Source: Arenibacter hampyeongensis (GTDB lineage Bacteria > Bacteroidota > Bacteroidia > Flavobacteriales > Flavobacteriaceae). From it: a DNA stretch of 64,000 nt. Positions 53,968-62,709 of the stretch are shown in pieces (within the stretch, counting starts at the first letter, position 1; every line of letters begins with the position of its first letter). Location of the stretch: NCBI RefSeq assembly GCF_002909255.1, contig NZ_PIOB01000004.1:248001-312000 (forward strand), read 5' to 3'. The notes beneath the pieces are model-generated. The model did not search any database and had not been told where the DNA came from. It saw nothing but the letters and a program-made list of their open reading frames with translations. The position numbers and the translations under genes were made by a program.

Positions 53968-55092
53968 ATGGATTCTTTTGATATCATAATTGTTGGAGGG
54001 GGTCTGGCGGGATTAACGGCTGCCATACATTTAAAACTAAAAAATTATAAAGTTGCTGTTTTTGAAGCTAGGCAATATCCCCATCACAAAGTTTGTGGAG
54101 AGTATATTTCAAACGAAGTGTTACCATATATGGAATTCTTAGGGGTTTCATTGCCTCGAACTGTTCAGATCAATGAAATGTTGTTTAGTACCGTAAATGG
54201 CAAAACTTTAAAGGCCCAGTTGCCATTGGGGGGCTTTGGTCTAAGCAGGTATACTTTTGATTACCTATTATATAGGAGGGCAATTGCCTTGGGGGTACTG
54301 GTTATTCAGGAAAATGCAACCTCTGTAGGATTTGAAAGCGACAATTTTAGCGTTTTGACAGAGTCGGGCACGGAATATACCAGCAAATTTGTCATTGGCG
54401 CTTATGGTAAAAGAGGGATGTTGGATAAGGAATTGCAGCGCGAATTTATTCAGAAAAAATCACCTTGGTTGGGGATAAAGGCTCATTATAAGTTGGATTC
54501 CTTTCCAAATAATCTAGTGGCAATCCATAATTTTAGGGGCGGTTACGGTGGTCTGTCCAAGACGGAGAGCGGGGCCGTTAATTTTTGTTATCTGGTTTCC
54601 TATGAAAGCTTTAAAAAAGAGAAGGATGTTGATTGTTTTAATAAGAATGTTATAGCCAAGAATCCCTATTTAAATTTATTCCTAAATAATGCTGAGATGC
54701 TATTTGCCCAACCACAGGCCATTGGCCAGATTTCATTTTATAAAAAGAAACCTGTGGAAAAACATATCCTTATGTGTGGGGATACCGCTGGCCTAATACA
54801 CCCCTTATGCGGAAATGGCATGGCCATGGCGATTCATGGTGCTAAAATTGCCTCGGAATCCATTCACGATTATATTAAGAATAATTCTGTTGATCGTCAT
54901 AAATTGGAAAGGGACTATGAAAGACAATGGAAGCAAATGTTTTCCAGGAGACTCTGGATGGGCAGGCAGCTTCAAAGTGCCTTGCTGAACGAAAAAATCT
55001 CAAATATGGCCATGGGTATATTGGCTAAATCTCCATACTTGGTGAATAAGCTTATTAAGAGCACACATGGACAAATAATTGAAGGTCAATGA
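53968..55092 (+). CDS. FAD-dependent oxidoreductase (geranylgeranyl reductase/phenol hydroxylase-like), cluster gene 1
   Basis: This 374-residue flavoprotein has the dinucleotide fold DIIIVGGGLAGLTAAIHLKL, the KVCGEYIS motif after the ARQYPHH loop and a GDTAGLIHPLCGNGMAMAIH segment near 275, the group 3 FAD signature. It is most similar to GGR/FixC-like oxidoreductases and aromatic hydroxylases. As first gene of a type III polyketide synthase cluster it could hydroxylate or reduce the product, as SrsC-type monooxygenases do in phenolic-lipid pathways. Its stop overlaps the methyltransferase start as ATGA. Confidence 0.85.
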   Translation: MDSFDIIIVGGGLAGLTAAIHLKLKNYKVAVFEARQYPHHKVCGEYISNEVLPYMEFLGVSLPRTVQINEMLFSTVNGKTLKAQLPLGGFGLSRYTFDYLLYRRAIALGVLVIQENATSVGFESDNFSVLTESGTEYTSKFVIGAYGKRGMLDKELQREFIQKKSPWLGIKAHYKLDSFPNNLVAIHNFRGGYGGLSKTESGAVNFCYLVSYESFKKEKDVDCFNKNVIAKNPYLNLFLNNAEMLFAQPQAIGQISFYKKKPVEKHILMCGDTAGLIHPLCGNGMAMAIHGAKIASESIHDYIKNNSVDRHKLERDYERQWKQMFSRRLWMGRQLQSALLNEKISNMAMGILAKSPYLVNKLIKSTHGQIIEGQ

Positions 55093-55814
55093 ATTTTTCG
55101 AACCGTAGTTCCGAGAGGGAGCTAATGGATGATTCCAATTTAGATGCACTTCTATTGCAGGAAGTTTATGCTGACATAAATAAGGTCAATGAAGTTTTGC
55201 AAGGGTTTTTCCATTCCTTGAGAGCTATGGAAAGAATCATTACAGAAAACCCCCAAAATTCCTATACCATTTTGGATATGGGCTGTGGGGATGGGGCCAT
55301 GTTGAGAAAAGTTGCTTCTTATTTTAAGGGCAGATCCTTTGAGTTAACTCTAATTGGGATCGATTTAAATGCAAGGTCCGTTCAATTGGCTAAGGAAAAT
55401 TCCAAGGAGTATCCTAATATAAGATTCTTCGAACAGGATATTCTGGCGTTGGAAGCCAACAAATTGCAATGTGATATTCTTCTTTGCACCTTGACCATGC
55501 ATCATTTTGATACCGACGCCATACCAACTTTTCTCAATCAATTTGTAAAACTTAGCAGATTGGGAGTCGTTATAAATGATTTGCAAAGAAGTAGAATGTC
55601 CTATTATCTTTATAAACTCTTTAGCCTTATTTTTATGAAGACAAAGATTGCGAAGCATGATGGTTTGGTTTCCATACAAAGCGCATTTACGAAGACAGAC
55701 TTAATTGCTTTCTCCAATAATCTGCCCAATTTGGAACATCATATAAGTTGGAGATGGGCGTTTCGGTATCTGTGGATAATACGAAATAGGAAAAAAGATA
55801 TACCATATGAGTGA
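55089..55814 (+). CDS. Class I SAM-dependent methyltransferase, cluster gene 2
   Basis: This 241-residue protein has motif I ILDMGCGDGAMLRKVASYF (about 58-76), the Asp after strand 2 in LIGIDLNARS and motif IV DILLCTLTMHHFD. It resembles UbiE/Coq5-type methyltransferases. Overlaps of 4 bp with the flavoprotein gene and 8 bp with the polyketide synthase gene indicate translational coupling. The expected substrate is the phenolic or pyrone product of the cluster. Confidence 0.88.
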   Translation: MNFSNRSSERELMDDSNLDALLLQEVYADINKVNEVLQGFFHSLRAMERIITENPQNSYTILDMGCGDGAMLRKVASYFKGRSFELTLIGIDLNARSVQLAKENSKEYPNIRFFEQDILALEANKLQCDILLCTLTMHHFDTDAIPTFLNQFVKLSRLGVVINDLQRSRMSYYLYKLFSLIFMKTKIAKHDGLVSIQSAFTKTDLIAFSNNLPNLEHHISWRWAFRYLWIIRNRKKDIPYE

Positions 55815-56862
55815 GACCAGGATAGTTGCGGTTACCAAAGCATTGCCAGCATACTACAGAAACACAAAGGATATTATACCTTTTGTGGAAGAATGGATGA
55901 AGGGACAGGATACACGGTTTCAGAGGAAAGTTATTAAAATTTTTGAAGGGGCAGCGGTAGATAAACGATACAGTATTATGAGCCCTGAAGAGGTTTTTGG
56001 TGCCACTTCTTTTGAAGATAAGAATAACGTTTATATCCGTGAGGTAAAGAAACTGGGAAGGAAGGTTTTGGAACAGGCCTTGGCCAAGAGCGGTTGGGAT
56101 CCGGACAGTCTAGACTATATAATAACAGTTAGTTGTACAGGAATCATGATTCCTTCCTTGGATGCATATCTTATAAATGATTTGGATCTTAGAAAAGATA
56201 TTGTTCGTTTGCCCGTTACGGAGATGGGTTGCGCAGCTGGAGTGTCAGGTTTAATTTACGCTAGCAATTTTTTAAAATCCAATCCTGGAAAAAGAGCGGC
56301 CATAGTGGCTGTGGAAAGTCCCACTGCCACATTTCAGCTCAATGATTATTCTATGGCGAATGTGGTAAGTGCCGCAATATTTGGTGACGGAGCCGCATGT
56401 GTATTGGTTTCCTCTGAAAAAGATGCTTCTGGCCCTAGAATAGTTGGTGAAGAAATGTACCATTTTACAGACGCTACACATTTAATGGGTTTTGATTTGA
56501 CCAATTCTGGACTAAAAATGATTTTAGACCCCATGGTACCACAGGTTATTTCTGAACATTTCCAGGCTATAATACATCCTTTTTTGGAGCGCAATGGTAG
56601 TTCTATTGAAAAAGTGGACCATTTAATATTTCACCCTGGGGGAAAGAAAATTGTGGAGACAGTGGAAAGCCTCTTTGGTAAGTTGGGCAAGGATTTGGAC
56701 GATACCCGGGAAACACTCAGATTGTATGGTAATATGAGCAGCGCAACAGTACTTTATGTTTTGGAGCGCTTTATGGACAAGGAAATCCCGAAGGGGGAGC
56801 AAGGTTTATTGCTAAGTTTTGGCCCTGGATTCTCTGCACAACGGATATTGCTGGAATGGTGA
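55807..56862 (+). CDS. Type III polyketide synthase (chalcone synthase-like), cluster gene 3
   Basis: This 351-residue homodimeric ketosynthase has the catalytic triad Cys142 in TEMGCAAGVSGL, His276 in IFHPGGKKIVE and Asn309 in LYGNMSSATV, all present. The C-terminal FGPGFSAQRILLEW matches the family's GFGPG loop. It condenses a starter acyl group with malonyl-CoA to pyrone or resorcinol products. The adjacent acyl-carrier and ketosynthase genes point to a long or modified fatty starter, the alkylresorcinol/pyrone type. Final product and regiochemistry are not inferable. Confidence 0.93.
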   Translation: MSETRIVAVTKALPAYYRNTKDIIPFVEEWMKGQDTRFQRKVIKIFEGAAVDKRYSIMSPEEVFGATSFEDKNNVYIREVKKLGRKVLEQALAKSGWDPDSLDYIITVSCTGIMIPSLDAYLINDLDLRKDIVRLPVTEMGCAAGVSGLIYASNFLKSNPGKRAAIVAVESPTATFQLNDYSMANVVSAAIFGDGAACVLVSSEKDASGPRIVGEEMYHFTDATHLMGFDLTNSGLKMILDPMVPQVISEHFQAIIHPFLERNGSSIEKVDHLIFHPGGKKIVETVESLFGKLGKDLDDTRETLRLYGNMSSATVLYVLERFMDKEIPKGEQGLLLSFGPGFSAQRILLEW

Positions 56863-56945
56863 TTTAAGCTTGGAACAAGAGGTTTTCAATATTTGTGATA
56901 TTAAAGTCAATTATTAAAGTATTAGTTTAAATAAATACAACTTAT

Positions 56946-57395
56946 ATGCTAACTGTTAATGAAATACCTAATAGATTACCATATACCAAACCTTTTCTAT
57001 TTGTGGATAAAATTCAATTGGTAACAGAGAGCACAATTGAAGGTTGTTACACTTTTAAAAAGGATGAGTTTTTTTATGAGGGACATTTTAGAGAGCGTGC
57101 CGTTACACCAGGAGTGATTCTGACCGAATGTTGTGCGCAGATCGGATTGGTATGTTTGGGGATATTCTTATTGTACGGTAAAGAGGAAACTTTCGGGAAT
57201 TTTCAAGTAGTTTTAAGTAGTTCCGAAATGCAATTTTTATTACCGGTTTATCCATTGGAGACAGTAACAGTAAAATCGAGTAAGGTTTATTTTAGATTTA
57301 ATAAATTGAAATGTGAAGTGAAAATGTACAATCAACAGGCTCAGGTGGTGTGTAAGGGTGTATTGTCAGGGATGTTAAGGAATGGTGATATATGA
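56946..57395 (+). CDS. 3-hydroxyacyl-ACP dehydratase-like hotdog protein, cluster gene 4
   Basis: This 149-residue FabZ/FabA-like protein has the catalytic His47 in EGHFRERAVTPGV and Glu61 in LTECCAQ. The family's hydrophobic tunnel helix follows. It is preceded by an 83-bp gap, the only sizeable one in the cluster. Its stop overlaps the ketosynthase start as ATGA. It probably dehydrates beta-hydroxyacyl intermediates on the cluster's own ACP. Confidence 0.85.
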   Translation: MLTVNEIPNRLPYTKPFLFVDKIQLVTESTIEGCYTFKKDEFFYEGHFRERAVTPGVILTECCAQIGLVCLGIFLLYGKEETFGNFQVVLSSSEMQFLLPVYPLETVTVKSSKVYFRFNKLKCEVKMYNQQAQVVCKGVLSGMLRNGDI

Positions 57396-58669
57396 ACAAG
57401 CGTGTAGTGGTAACCGGACTTGGAATATGTGCTCCCAATGGAGTTGGCCTTTCCAATTTTTATGAAGCCCTACTTAGTGGAGCCAGTGGAATTACATTTC
57501 ATCAGGAGTTGGCGGACTTGGGCTTCGGGTGTCAAATCGCCGGAAAACCCGAAATAGCGGAAAGCTTAAAAGAAGCCTATTTTACACCTTTACAACTTAA
57601 AGGCTTAAATTCAAGTGGTGTGGTTTATGGAGTCATGGCCGGAACAGATGCTTGGACAGATGCTGGTTTGGGAAAGGCAGGTAAGGATAAACCCGATTGG
57701 GACAGTGGTATCATATTTGGCACTGGTATTTTGGGTATAGACAAACTTAGGGAGTCTATATATTTAATAGATGATAATAACTCCAGGCGCTTGGGCAGTA
57801 ATTCCGTTATGCAGACCATGGCCAGTGGAATAAGCGCTTATCTAGGTGGGATTTTGGGATGTGGCAATCAAGTGACCACAAATTCATCGGCCTGTGCTAC
57901 CGGTACAGAGGGAATAATTATGGGGCTGGAACGTATTAGATTGGGAAAGGCCAAGAGGATGTTGGTTGGAAGTTGTAATGACAGCGGCCCATATGTTTGG
58001 GGTGGCTTTGATGCCATGCGTATCCTACCTGCCAACTATAATACTAATCCCCGGGATGCCAGCAGGCCAATGAGTGCCAGTGCTTCGGGATTTGTCCCGG
58101 GAAGTGGGGCAGGAGCATTGGTGTTGGAATCCTTGGAGAGTGCTTTGGAGAGGGGAGCCAGGATTTATGCAGAAGTTATGGGAGGTGCTGTAAACAGCGG
58201 CGGACAACGTGGAGCAGGGAGTATGACTGCCCCCAATAGTGAGGCGGTGCAACGCTGTATTTTAGATGCATTGTCCGATGCCGGAATAGAGAGATCAGAG
58301 GTGGATGCTATTAATGGCCATTTAACTGCAACATCAAAGGATGCCGAAGAAATTAGGAATTGGAGTGAAGCTTTGGAGCGTTCTGGCAAGGATTTCCCTT
58401 ATATAAATTCCACTAAGGGCATGGTAGGTCACTGCCTGGCTGCTGCGGGCAGCGTGGAATGCGTGGCCGCCCTATTGCAATACCGTGAGGGTTTGATCTT
58501 TGGTAATCGAAACTGTCGAGACATACATCCCGAAATTTTGGAATTCGTGGATGCTTCCCGAATTCCTCAAAATACGATTTCCCATAGGTCAAAAATAATG
58601 GCAAAGGCAAGTTTTGGGTTTGGAGATGTAAATGCCTGTATTATCTTTAAAGAATTTAAAGAGATGTAA
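57392..58669 (+). CDS. Beta-ketoacyl-ACP synthase (FabF-like), cluster gene 5
   Basis: This 425-residue KAS-type enzyme has Cys168 in TTNSSACATGTEGI and the second catalytic residues His310 in INGHLTATS and Lys342/His347 in STKGMVGHCLAAAGS. The His310 motif departs from the usual HGTST of housekeeping FabF, marking a specialised clade. It is presumably dedicated to elongating the starter on the ACP two bases downstream. No FabG-type reductase is in the cluster, so reductive steps are borrowed or absent. Confidence 0.88.
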   Translation: MNKRVVVTGLGICAPNGVGLSNFYEALLSGASGITFHQELADLGFGCQIAGKPEIAESLKEAYFTPLQLKGLNSSGVVYGVMAGTDAWTDAGLGKAGKDKPDWDSGIIFGTGILGIDKLRESIYLIDDNNSRRLGSNSVMQTMASGISAYLGGILGCGNQVTTNSSACATGTEGIIMGLERIRLGKAKRMLVGSCNDSGPYVWGGFDAMRILPANYNTNPRDASRPMSASASGFVPGSGAGALVLESLESALERGARIYAEVMGGAVNSGGQRGAGSMTAPNSEAVQRCILDALSDAGIERSEVDAINGHLTATSKDAEEIRNWSEALERSGKDFPYINSTKGMVGHCLAAAGSVECVAALLQYREGLIFGNRNCRDIHPEILEFVDASRIPQNTISHRSKIMAKASFGFGDVNACIIFKEFKEM

Positions 58670-58671
58670 TT

Positions 58672-58932
58672 ATGGTTGATAATGAGGAGCGTTTAGCCAG
58701 ACTGAAGGAAATAGTTAAGACGTATCTACCTGAAGATGTTCCAATTGGTAATGTAGAGCTGGAAAGCAATTTTGTGACTGAGCTAAACATCAATTCCGCC
58801 CACCTGGTAGATATTATATTAGACCTAGAAGATGCTTTTGGTATCCGACTGGAGAATGATGACATGGATAAAATGCAGACAGTAAGGGATGCTTTAAATA
58901 TTATAGACCAAAAACTATTGGATAAAGAATAA
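58672..58932 (+). CDS. Acyl carrier protein, cluster gene 6
   Basis: This 86-residue acidic protein has the phosphopantetheine site at Ser42 in LNINSAHLVDIILDLEDAFG (the Asp of the usual DSL is Asn here). Four-helix ACP size and charge are normal. It starts 2 bp after the ketosynthase stop. Its stop codon abuts the stop of the convergent terC gene, so no room is left for a terminator. Confidence 0.88.
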   Translation: MVDNEERLARLKEIVKTYLPEDVPIGNVELESNFVTELNINSAHLVDIILDLEDAFGIRLENDDMDKMQTVRDALNIIDQKLLDKE

Positions 58933-59886
58933 TTAGTTTTCCTCAGATGCCTTGACTTCCTGAATAAGCAGAGAAGTAATTACGCCTGCTATCAAGGATA
59001 CAGATATTACCGTTAAGGAAACCCACTCAGGGATTTCGATATGATGGGAAAATAGCATTTTTAAACCAACAAATGCTAGTATTACCACTAGGCTGTAATT
59101 TATATATCTGAACTTTTCCAGCATTCTGGAAATTAAGAAGTACATGGATCTTAATCCCAGTATAGCTAAAATATTGGAGCTAAAAACAATAAAAGGGTCC
59201 GCCGTAATAGCCAAAATTGCGGGAATACTGTCCAATGCAAACAAAACGTCCGTTAATTCTATGATTACCAGGGCTACAAAAAGTGGTGTGGCGGCAGTGA
59301 CCCCCATACGCTTCACAAAGAAATCATGGCCATTTAAGGTTGTTGTGATGGGGTATATCTTTTTTAACCTCTTGAATACGAAAGAGTTCTTTGGATCAAA
59401 TTTACTTTCGTCCGATCTTAACATTTTAAAGGCAGTATACAACAGGAAAACACCAAAAACATAAATCACCCATTCGAATTTCGTAATAAGGGCAACGCCG
59501 AATACTATCATTAAGGCCCTAAATACAATGGCACCCAAAATACCCCAGAACAATACCCTATGTTGATAAATGGGCGGAATTTTAAAGGCACCGAAAATTA
59601 CAGCAATTACAAAGACGTTGTCTATACTCAGGGACAATTCTATGAGATAACCGGTTATATATTTTAAAACTGCATTATTGGGCGTTAATCCAGTGGGGTT
59701 ATCTATAAGGCCGTTGGAGAATAACCAATAAATTACACCACTAAAACTGAAGGCAACAGTGACCCAGATGGCGGTCCATATGCCAGCTTCCTTGGTTTTA
59801 ATAACATGCTCGTGTTTATGAAAAACTCCTAGATCAAGGGCTAAAAATATAATAATCAGAAAAATAAAGGATCCCCAAATTAACAT
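58933..59886 (-). CDS. TerC/Alx-family integral membrane protein
   Basis: From the ATG at 59884-59886 the protein has 317 residues. About eight membrane helices are visible and the family's conserved acidic membrane motif is ELSLSIDNVFVIAVIF (about 83-98), with a second ELTDVLFALDSIPA near 200. The family is associated with tellurite/Mn homeostasis and metalation of exported proteins. The eight-residue extension to 59910 is not needed. It is convergent with the biosynthetic cluster and functionally unrelated as far as can be seen. Confidence 0.9.
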   Translation of the reverse strand: MLIWGSFIFLIIIFLALDLGVFHKHEHVIKTKEAGIWTAIWVTVAFSFSGVIYWLFSNGLIDNPTGLTPNNAVLKYITGYLIELSLSIDNVFVIAVIFGAFKIPPIYQHRVLFWGILGAIVFRALMIVFGVALITKFEWVIYVFGVFLLYTAFKMLRSDESKFDPKNSFVFKRLKKIYPITTTLNGHDFFVKRMGVTAATPLFVALVIIELTDVLFALDSIPAILAITADPFIVFSSNILAILGLRSMYFLISRMLEKFRYINYSLVVILAFVGLKMLFSHHIEIPEWVSLTVISVSLIAGVITSLLIQEVKASEEN

Positions 59887-60126
59887 AGTCAATATGATTT
59901 TAAGGCACAAATGTAAGTATCATTTTTAAATACTAATGGGAACTAAACCAATCTTTTTTACATGATTATGACCGCCTTGTTTTCTGACTTGGGGGCGCTG
60001 TAAATGAGAGAATTATGAAAATAATCGGCAGGATGTTTAAAAACTCGATATACGGTAGGTAAAAACTGAATTGAGGGTCTGGTTTGGTGAAAAATTGTTA
60101 TAATTTAGAGGAGACTTTATTTGAAA

Positions 60127-60477
60127 ATGATTAAGAAAGGAATTTACAGTACTGTGTTAATGCTCTTTATGGGGTTATTCCTGGCGGAAGGATATGCCCA
60201 ATCTTTAGATAAAGATAGTGTAGGGAAGAAGTTAAAAGTGGAAAAATGGACCATATTGGAGGAGTATGAGCCAGATATGATACTGTCCGCCCAAGACAGG
60301 ATTAATTTAAAGAAAAAACGTATAGTTGAAGCTAAAAGAAGAAAAGGTGTTTTGGATACCTTGGACATTTCAGACCGCAAGAGGAAAAAACTATTAAAGG
60401 ATTTATATAAAAACCCCTTTTCCGATCGATTGATGAAAACCTTGGCAGATGCTAAATTTGAAGATGCTGAGGATTAA
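60127..60477 (+). CDS. Small secreted hypothetical protein
   Basis: From the ATG at 60127 the protein has 116 residues with a signal peptide (hydrophobic 9-21, cut near GYAQ). The mature part is very basic and helical (INLKKKRIVEAKRRK, DRKRKKLLKDLYKN). No family is recognised. Conservation cannot be judged here. An in-frame TTG at 60121 would add two residues. A hairpin terminator follows. Confidence 0.7.
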   Translation: MIKKGIYSTVLMLFMGLFLAEGYAQSLDKDSVGKKLKVEKWTILEEYEPDMILSAQDRINLKKKRIVEAKRRKGVLDTLDISDRKRKKLLKDLYKNPFSDRLMKTLADAKFEDAED

Positions 60478-60514
60478 GCAATTTGAATATTGTATTGGTA
60501 AAGAGGTAAAATAA

Positions 60515-60552
60515 AATGCCCAAGAAAAAATTTCACACTTTTCCTGGGCATT
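60515..60552. terminator. Bidirectional terminator between convergent genes
   Basis: AATGCCCA (60515-60522) pairs with TGGGCATT (60545-60552), and the stem continues imperfectly through the inner GAAAA/TTTTC. It ends both the small secreted gene and hpf. Confidence 0.65.
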
Positions 60553-60576
60553 GGTATGTTGTTTAGCGACTAGAAC

Positions 60577-60879
60577 CTAATGGGTTTTCATCTTACCTTT
60601 TCTTTTCTCCAATTGTCTTTCAAGTTCCTCTACGGAAGCGGCTATACCCATTTCAAATTTACCATTGTTGGACTCCGCAAATAATCTTGGCCCAGGAGCA
60701 CTTAGTCTTATATTACAAATTAACCCTGTATTGGGAGTAGAGGTGTTCTCTTTTTTAAAGAAAACGTCGGCACGCACTATAAAATCATATTTGTCTTCTA
60801 GTTTTTCTAACTTCTTGGTTGCCAATTCCTCTAATCGGGCACTTGCTTTTACATCATCATACTCAAAATTAATAGTCAT
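60577..60879 (-). CDS. hpf: Ribosome hibernation promoting factor, short form
   Basis: This 100-residue HPF/RaiA-family protein has the beta-alpha-beta-beta-beta-alpha fold: an N-terminal strand, LEELATKKLEKLEDKYDFIV, then DVFFKKENTS and strands ending CNIRLSAPGPRLFAES, with a C-terminal helix EELERQLEKRKGK. It binds the ribosome during stationary phase or stress. It is the short form without the dimerising C-terminal domain of long HPF. It is a single gene. Confidence 0.9.
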   Translation of the reverse strand: MTINFEYDDVKASARLEELATKKLEKLEDKYDFIVRADVFFKKENTSTPNTGLICNIRLSAPGPRLFAESNNGKFEMGIAASVEELERQLEKRKGKMKTH

Positions 60880-60985
60880 ATATAAGGGTTTTAGGTTAAC
60901 AAATACAGGTTGAATCCGCTTTCAGATTCGGAAATTAAGTTAGGCTTTATTTTTAACAAACCAAAAGGAAATTCATGGTAAATTC

Positions 60986-62536
60986 TTACAATCCCCCCTT
61001 TCTGTCAGGGGCCCTTTGGTCAGGCCAAGTGGTTTGTTCCCCTGTTTTTTTGTTTATGGGCATTATCCTTCTTTCCTTTGAGACCATTTCTGGATCTTCA
61101 CTTGCCATATAGGCCAATATGGCTGTTAAAATCACATTGTTCCTGACATCGTCGAAAATAATCTTATCATAAGTGTCCCTATTGGTGTGCCACGTATAAT
61201 TCCAATAGGACCAATTCAAGGAACTGAGTCCAAAGGCCGGGGCTCCAGCTGCAATAAATGAGGCGTTGTCCGATCCTCCACCAGCAGGCATGCCTGGAAA
61301 TGTAGTTTCTATATGTTGGCTTACTTCTTCGGGAACGGCGGATAGCCATCTGGAGAAATAATCATAGGAGTTGAGAAAACCACCTCCCGATATTTGAACA
61401 ACTCTCCCGGTACCATTATCCTGGTTAAAAACTGCTTGGATATTGCCCACTATTTCCGGGTGATCCTCTACATAGGCTCTAGAGCCATTTAATCCTTGTT
61501 CTTCACTTCCCCAATGTCCTGCCAAGATCGTCCTTTTGGGATTTGGATATAATTTTTTAAGTACGCGCATGGTTTCCATCATAACCAGTGTTCCAGTGCC
61601 ATTGTCCGTAGCTCCCGTACCTCCATCCCAAGAGTCAAAATGTGCCGATAGAATAATATATTCATCTGGTTTTTCGGAACCTTTTATTTCTGCAATGGTA
61701 TTGAATGTGGGTACGGCTCCCAGTTCCTTGGATTCAGCTTTTATGCTGATTTTAGGTCGATCTCCATACTCAACCAATCTATATAGCATGGTATAGTCTT
61801 CCAGTTCTAGATCTATAGTGGGTATTTTTTCTGTACTGGCGCCAAATATTTTATTGGCGCCAAATCCTTTGGACCAATAAGAGGTTACTATTCCCGAAGC
61901 TCCGGCTTTTTCCAATGCCAATGGTAGGGACCTACGGTCGTAACCGGTACGTTGCATATTCTGTGACCATTGATCCTCCAGTAGATCCCGTTCCTTTTTC
62001 ATTTTGTCAAAAGACGCTGGGGTGGCAAACTCTTCCCAGTTGTAATCTGGTCTACCAGTGGGTTCCTTCATGGAAATCATTACTAATTTTCCTTTTACAG
62101 TTGGTAGCCAGTTGTTGAACTCATTGGAGTCAGTAATAGTGGGCAAAACAACCAATTCCGCGGTAACACCTTTTTTTCCAGTACTGGGGCTCCATGCCAA
62201 TTGGGTACCTTTTAAGGTCTGGACTCTTGGATATACCATATCTATATGCGTAATTCCGCGCTCCCAACCACGCCATTCCCCCCATTGTTCATTATGGGAA
62301 GTAATACCCCAATTAGTGTATTTCGTTAGAGCCCAATCATGTGCCTGTTGCATCTGCGGCGTACCTACCAGTCGGGGACCAATAACATCCAATAATTCAT
62401 GTGCCAAGTGTTCCAATTGAGAATTATTGGTAACCTCCTGTTCAATTTCGCTAAGGAGCTGTTGATTTATTTGGGTAAATCCTGTCTGTGAAAAACAAAT
62501 AAAAAATAGAATTAACAGTAAGTACACTTTTTGCAT
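60986..62536 (-). CDS. Secreted M28-family zinc aminopeptidase
   Basis: This 516-residue protein has a signal peptide (hydrophobic 4-18, cut near GFTQ). A PA-domain-like insert (about 130-250) precedes the M28 zinc core: first ligands in LSAHFDSWDGGTGATDNGTG (His and Asp), the Glu pair in HWGSEEQGLNG and a later Asp/His. It is a co-catalytic two-zinc aminopeptidase for peptide nutrition. The promoter region is shared with the divergent helicase gene. Confidence 0.92.
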   Translation of the reverse strand: MQKVYLLLILFFICFSQTGFTQINQQLLSEIEQEVTNNSQLEHLAHELLDVIGPRLVGTPQMQQAHDWALTKYTNWGITSHNEQWGEWRGWERGITHIDMVYPRVQTLKGTQLAWSPSTGKKGVTAELVVLPTITDSNEFNNWLPTVKGKLVMISMKEPTGRPDYNWEEFATPASFDKMKKERDLLEDQWSQNMQRTGYDRRSLPLALEKAGASGIVTSYWSKGFGANKIFGASTEKIPTIDLELEDYTMLYRLVEYGDRPKISIKAESKELGAVPTFNTIAEIKGSEKPDEYIILSAHFDSWDGGTGATDNGTGTLVMMETMRVLKKLYPNPKRTILAGHWGSEEQGLNGSRAYVEDHPEIVGNIQAVFNQDNGTGRVVQISGGGFLNSYDYFSRWLSAVPEEVSQHIETTFPGMPAGGGSDNASFIAAGAPAFGLSSLNWSYWNYTWHTNRDTYDKIIFDDVRNNVILTAILAYMASEDPEMVSKERRIMPINKKTGEQTTWPDQRAPDRKGGL

Positions 62537-62709
62537 ATTTAAGATTTTAGATTAGTCTGCGGGTTCAAAATAATAATTATACCAAATTAAAACCCAAGAA
62601 TTGTGTTTTAATTAAGAATCTATTTTCTACCTTGATTATATTCAACAAATGCCACAACGGCTATTATGAAGATTATAAACTTTACCTTTGTCCCAAAAAA
62701 ATAGAGGGA

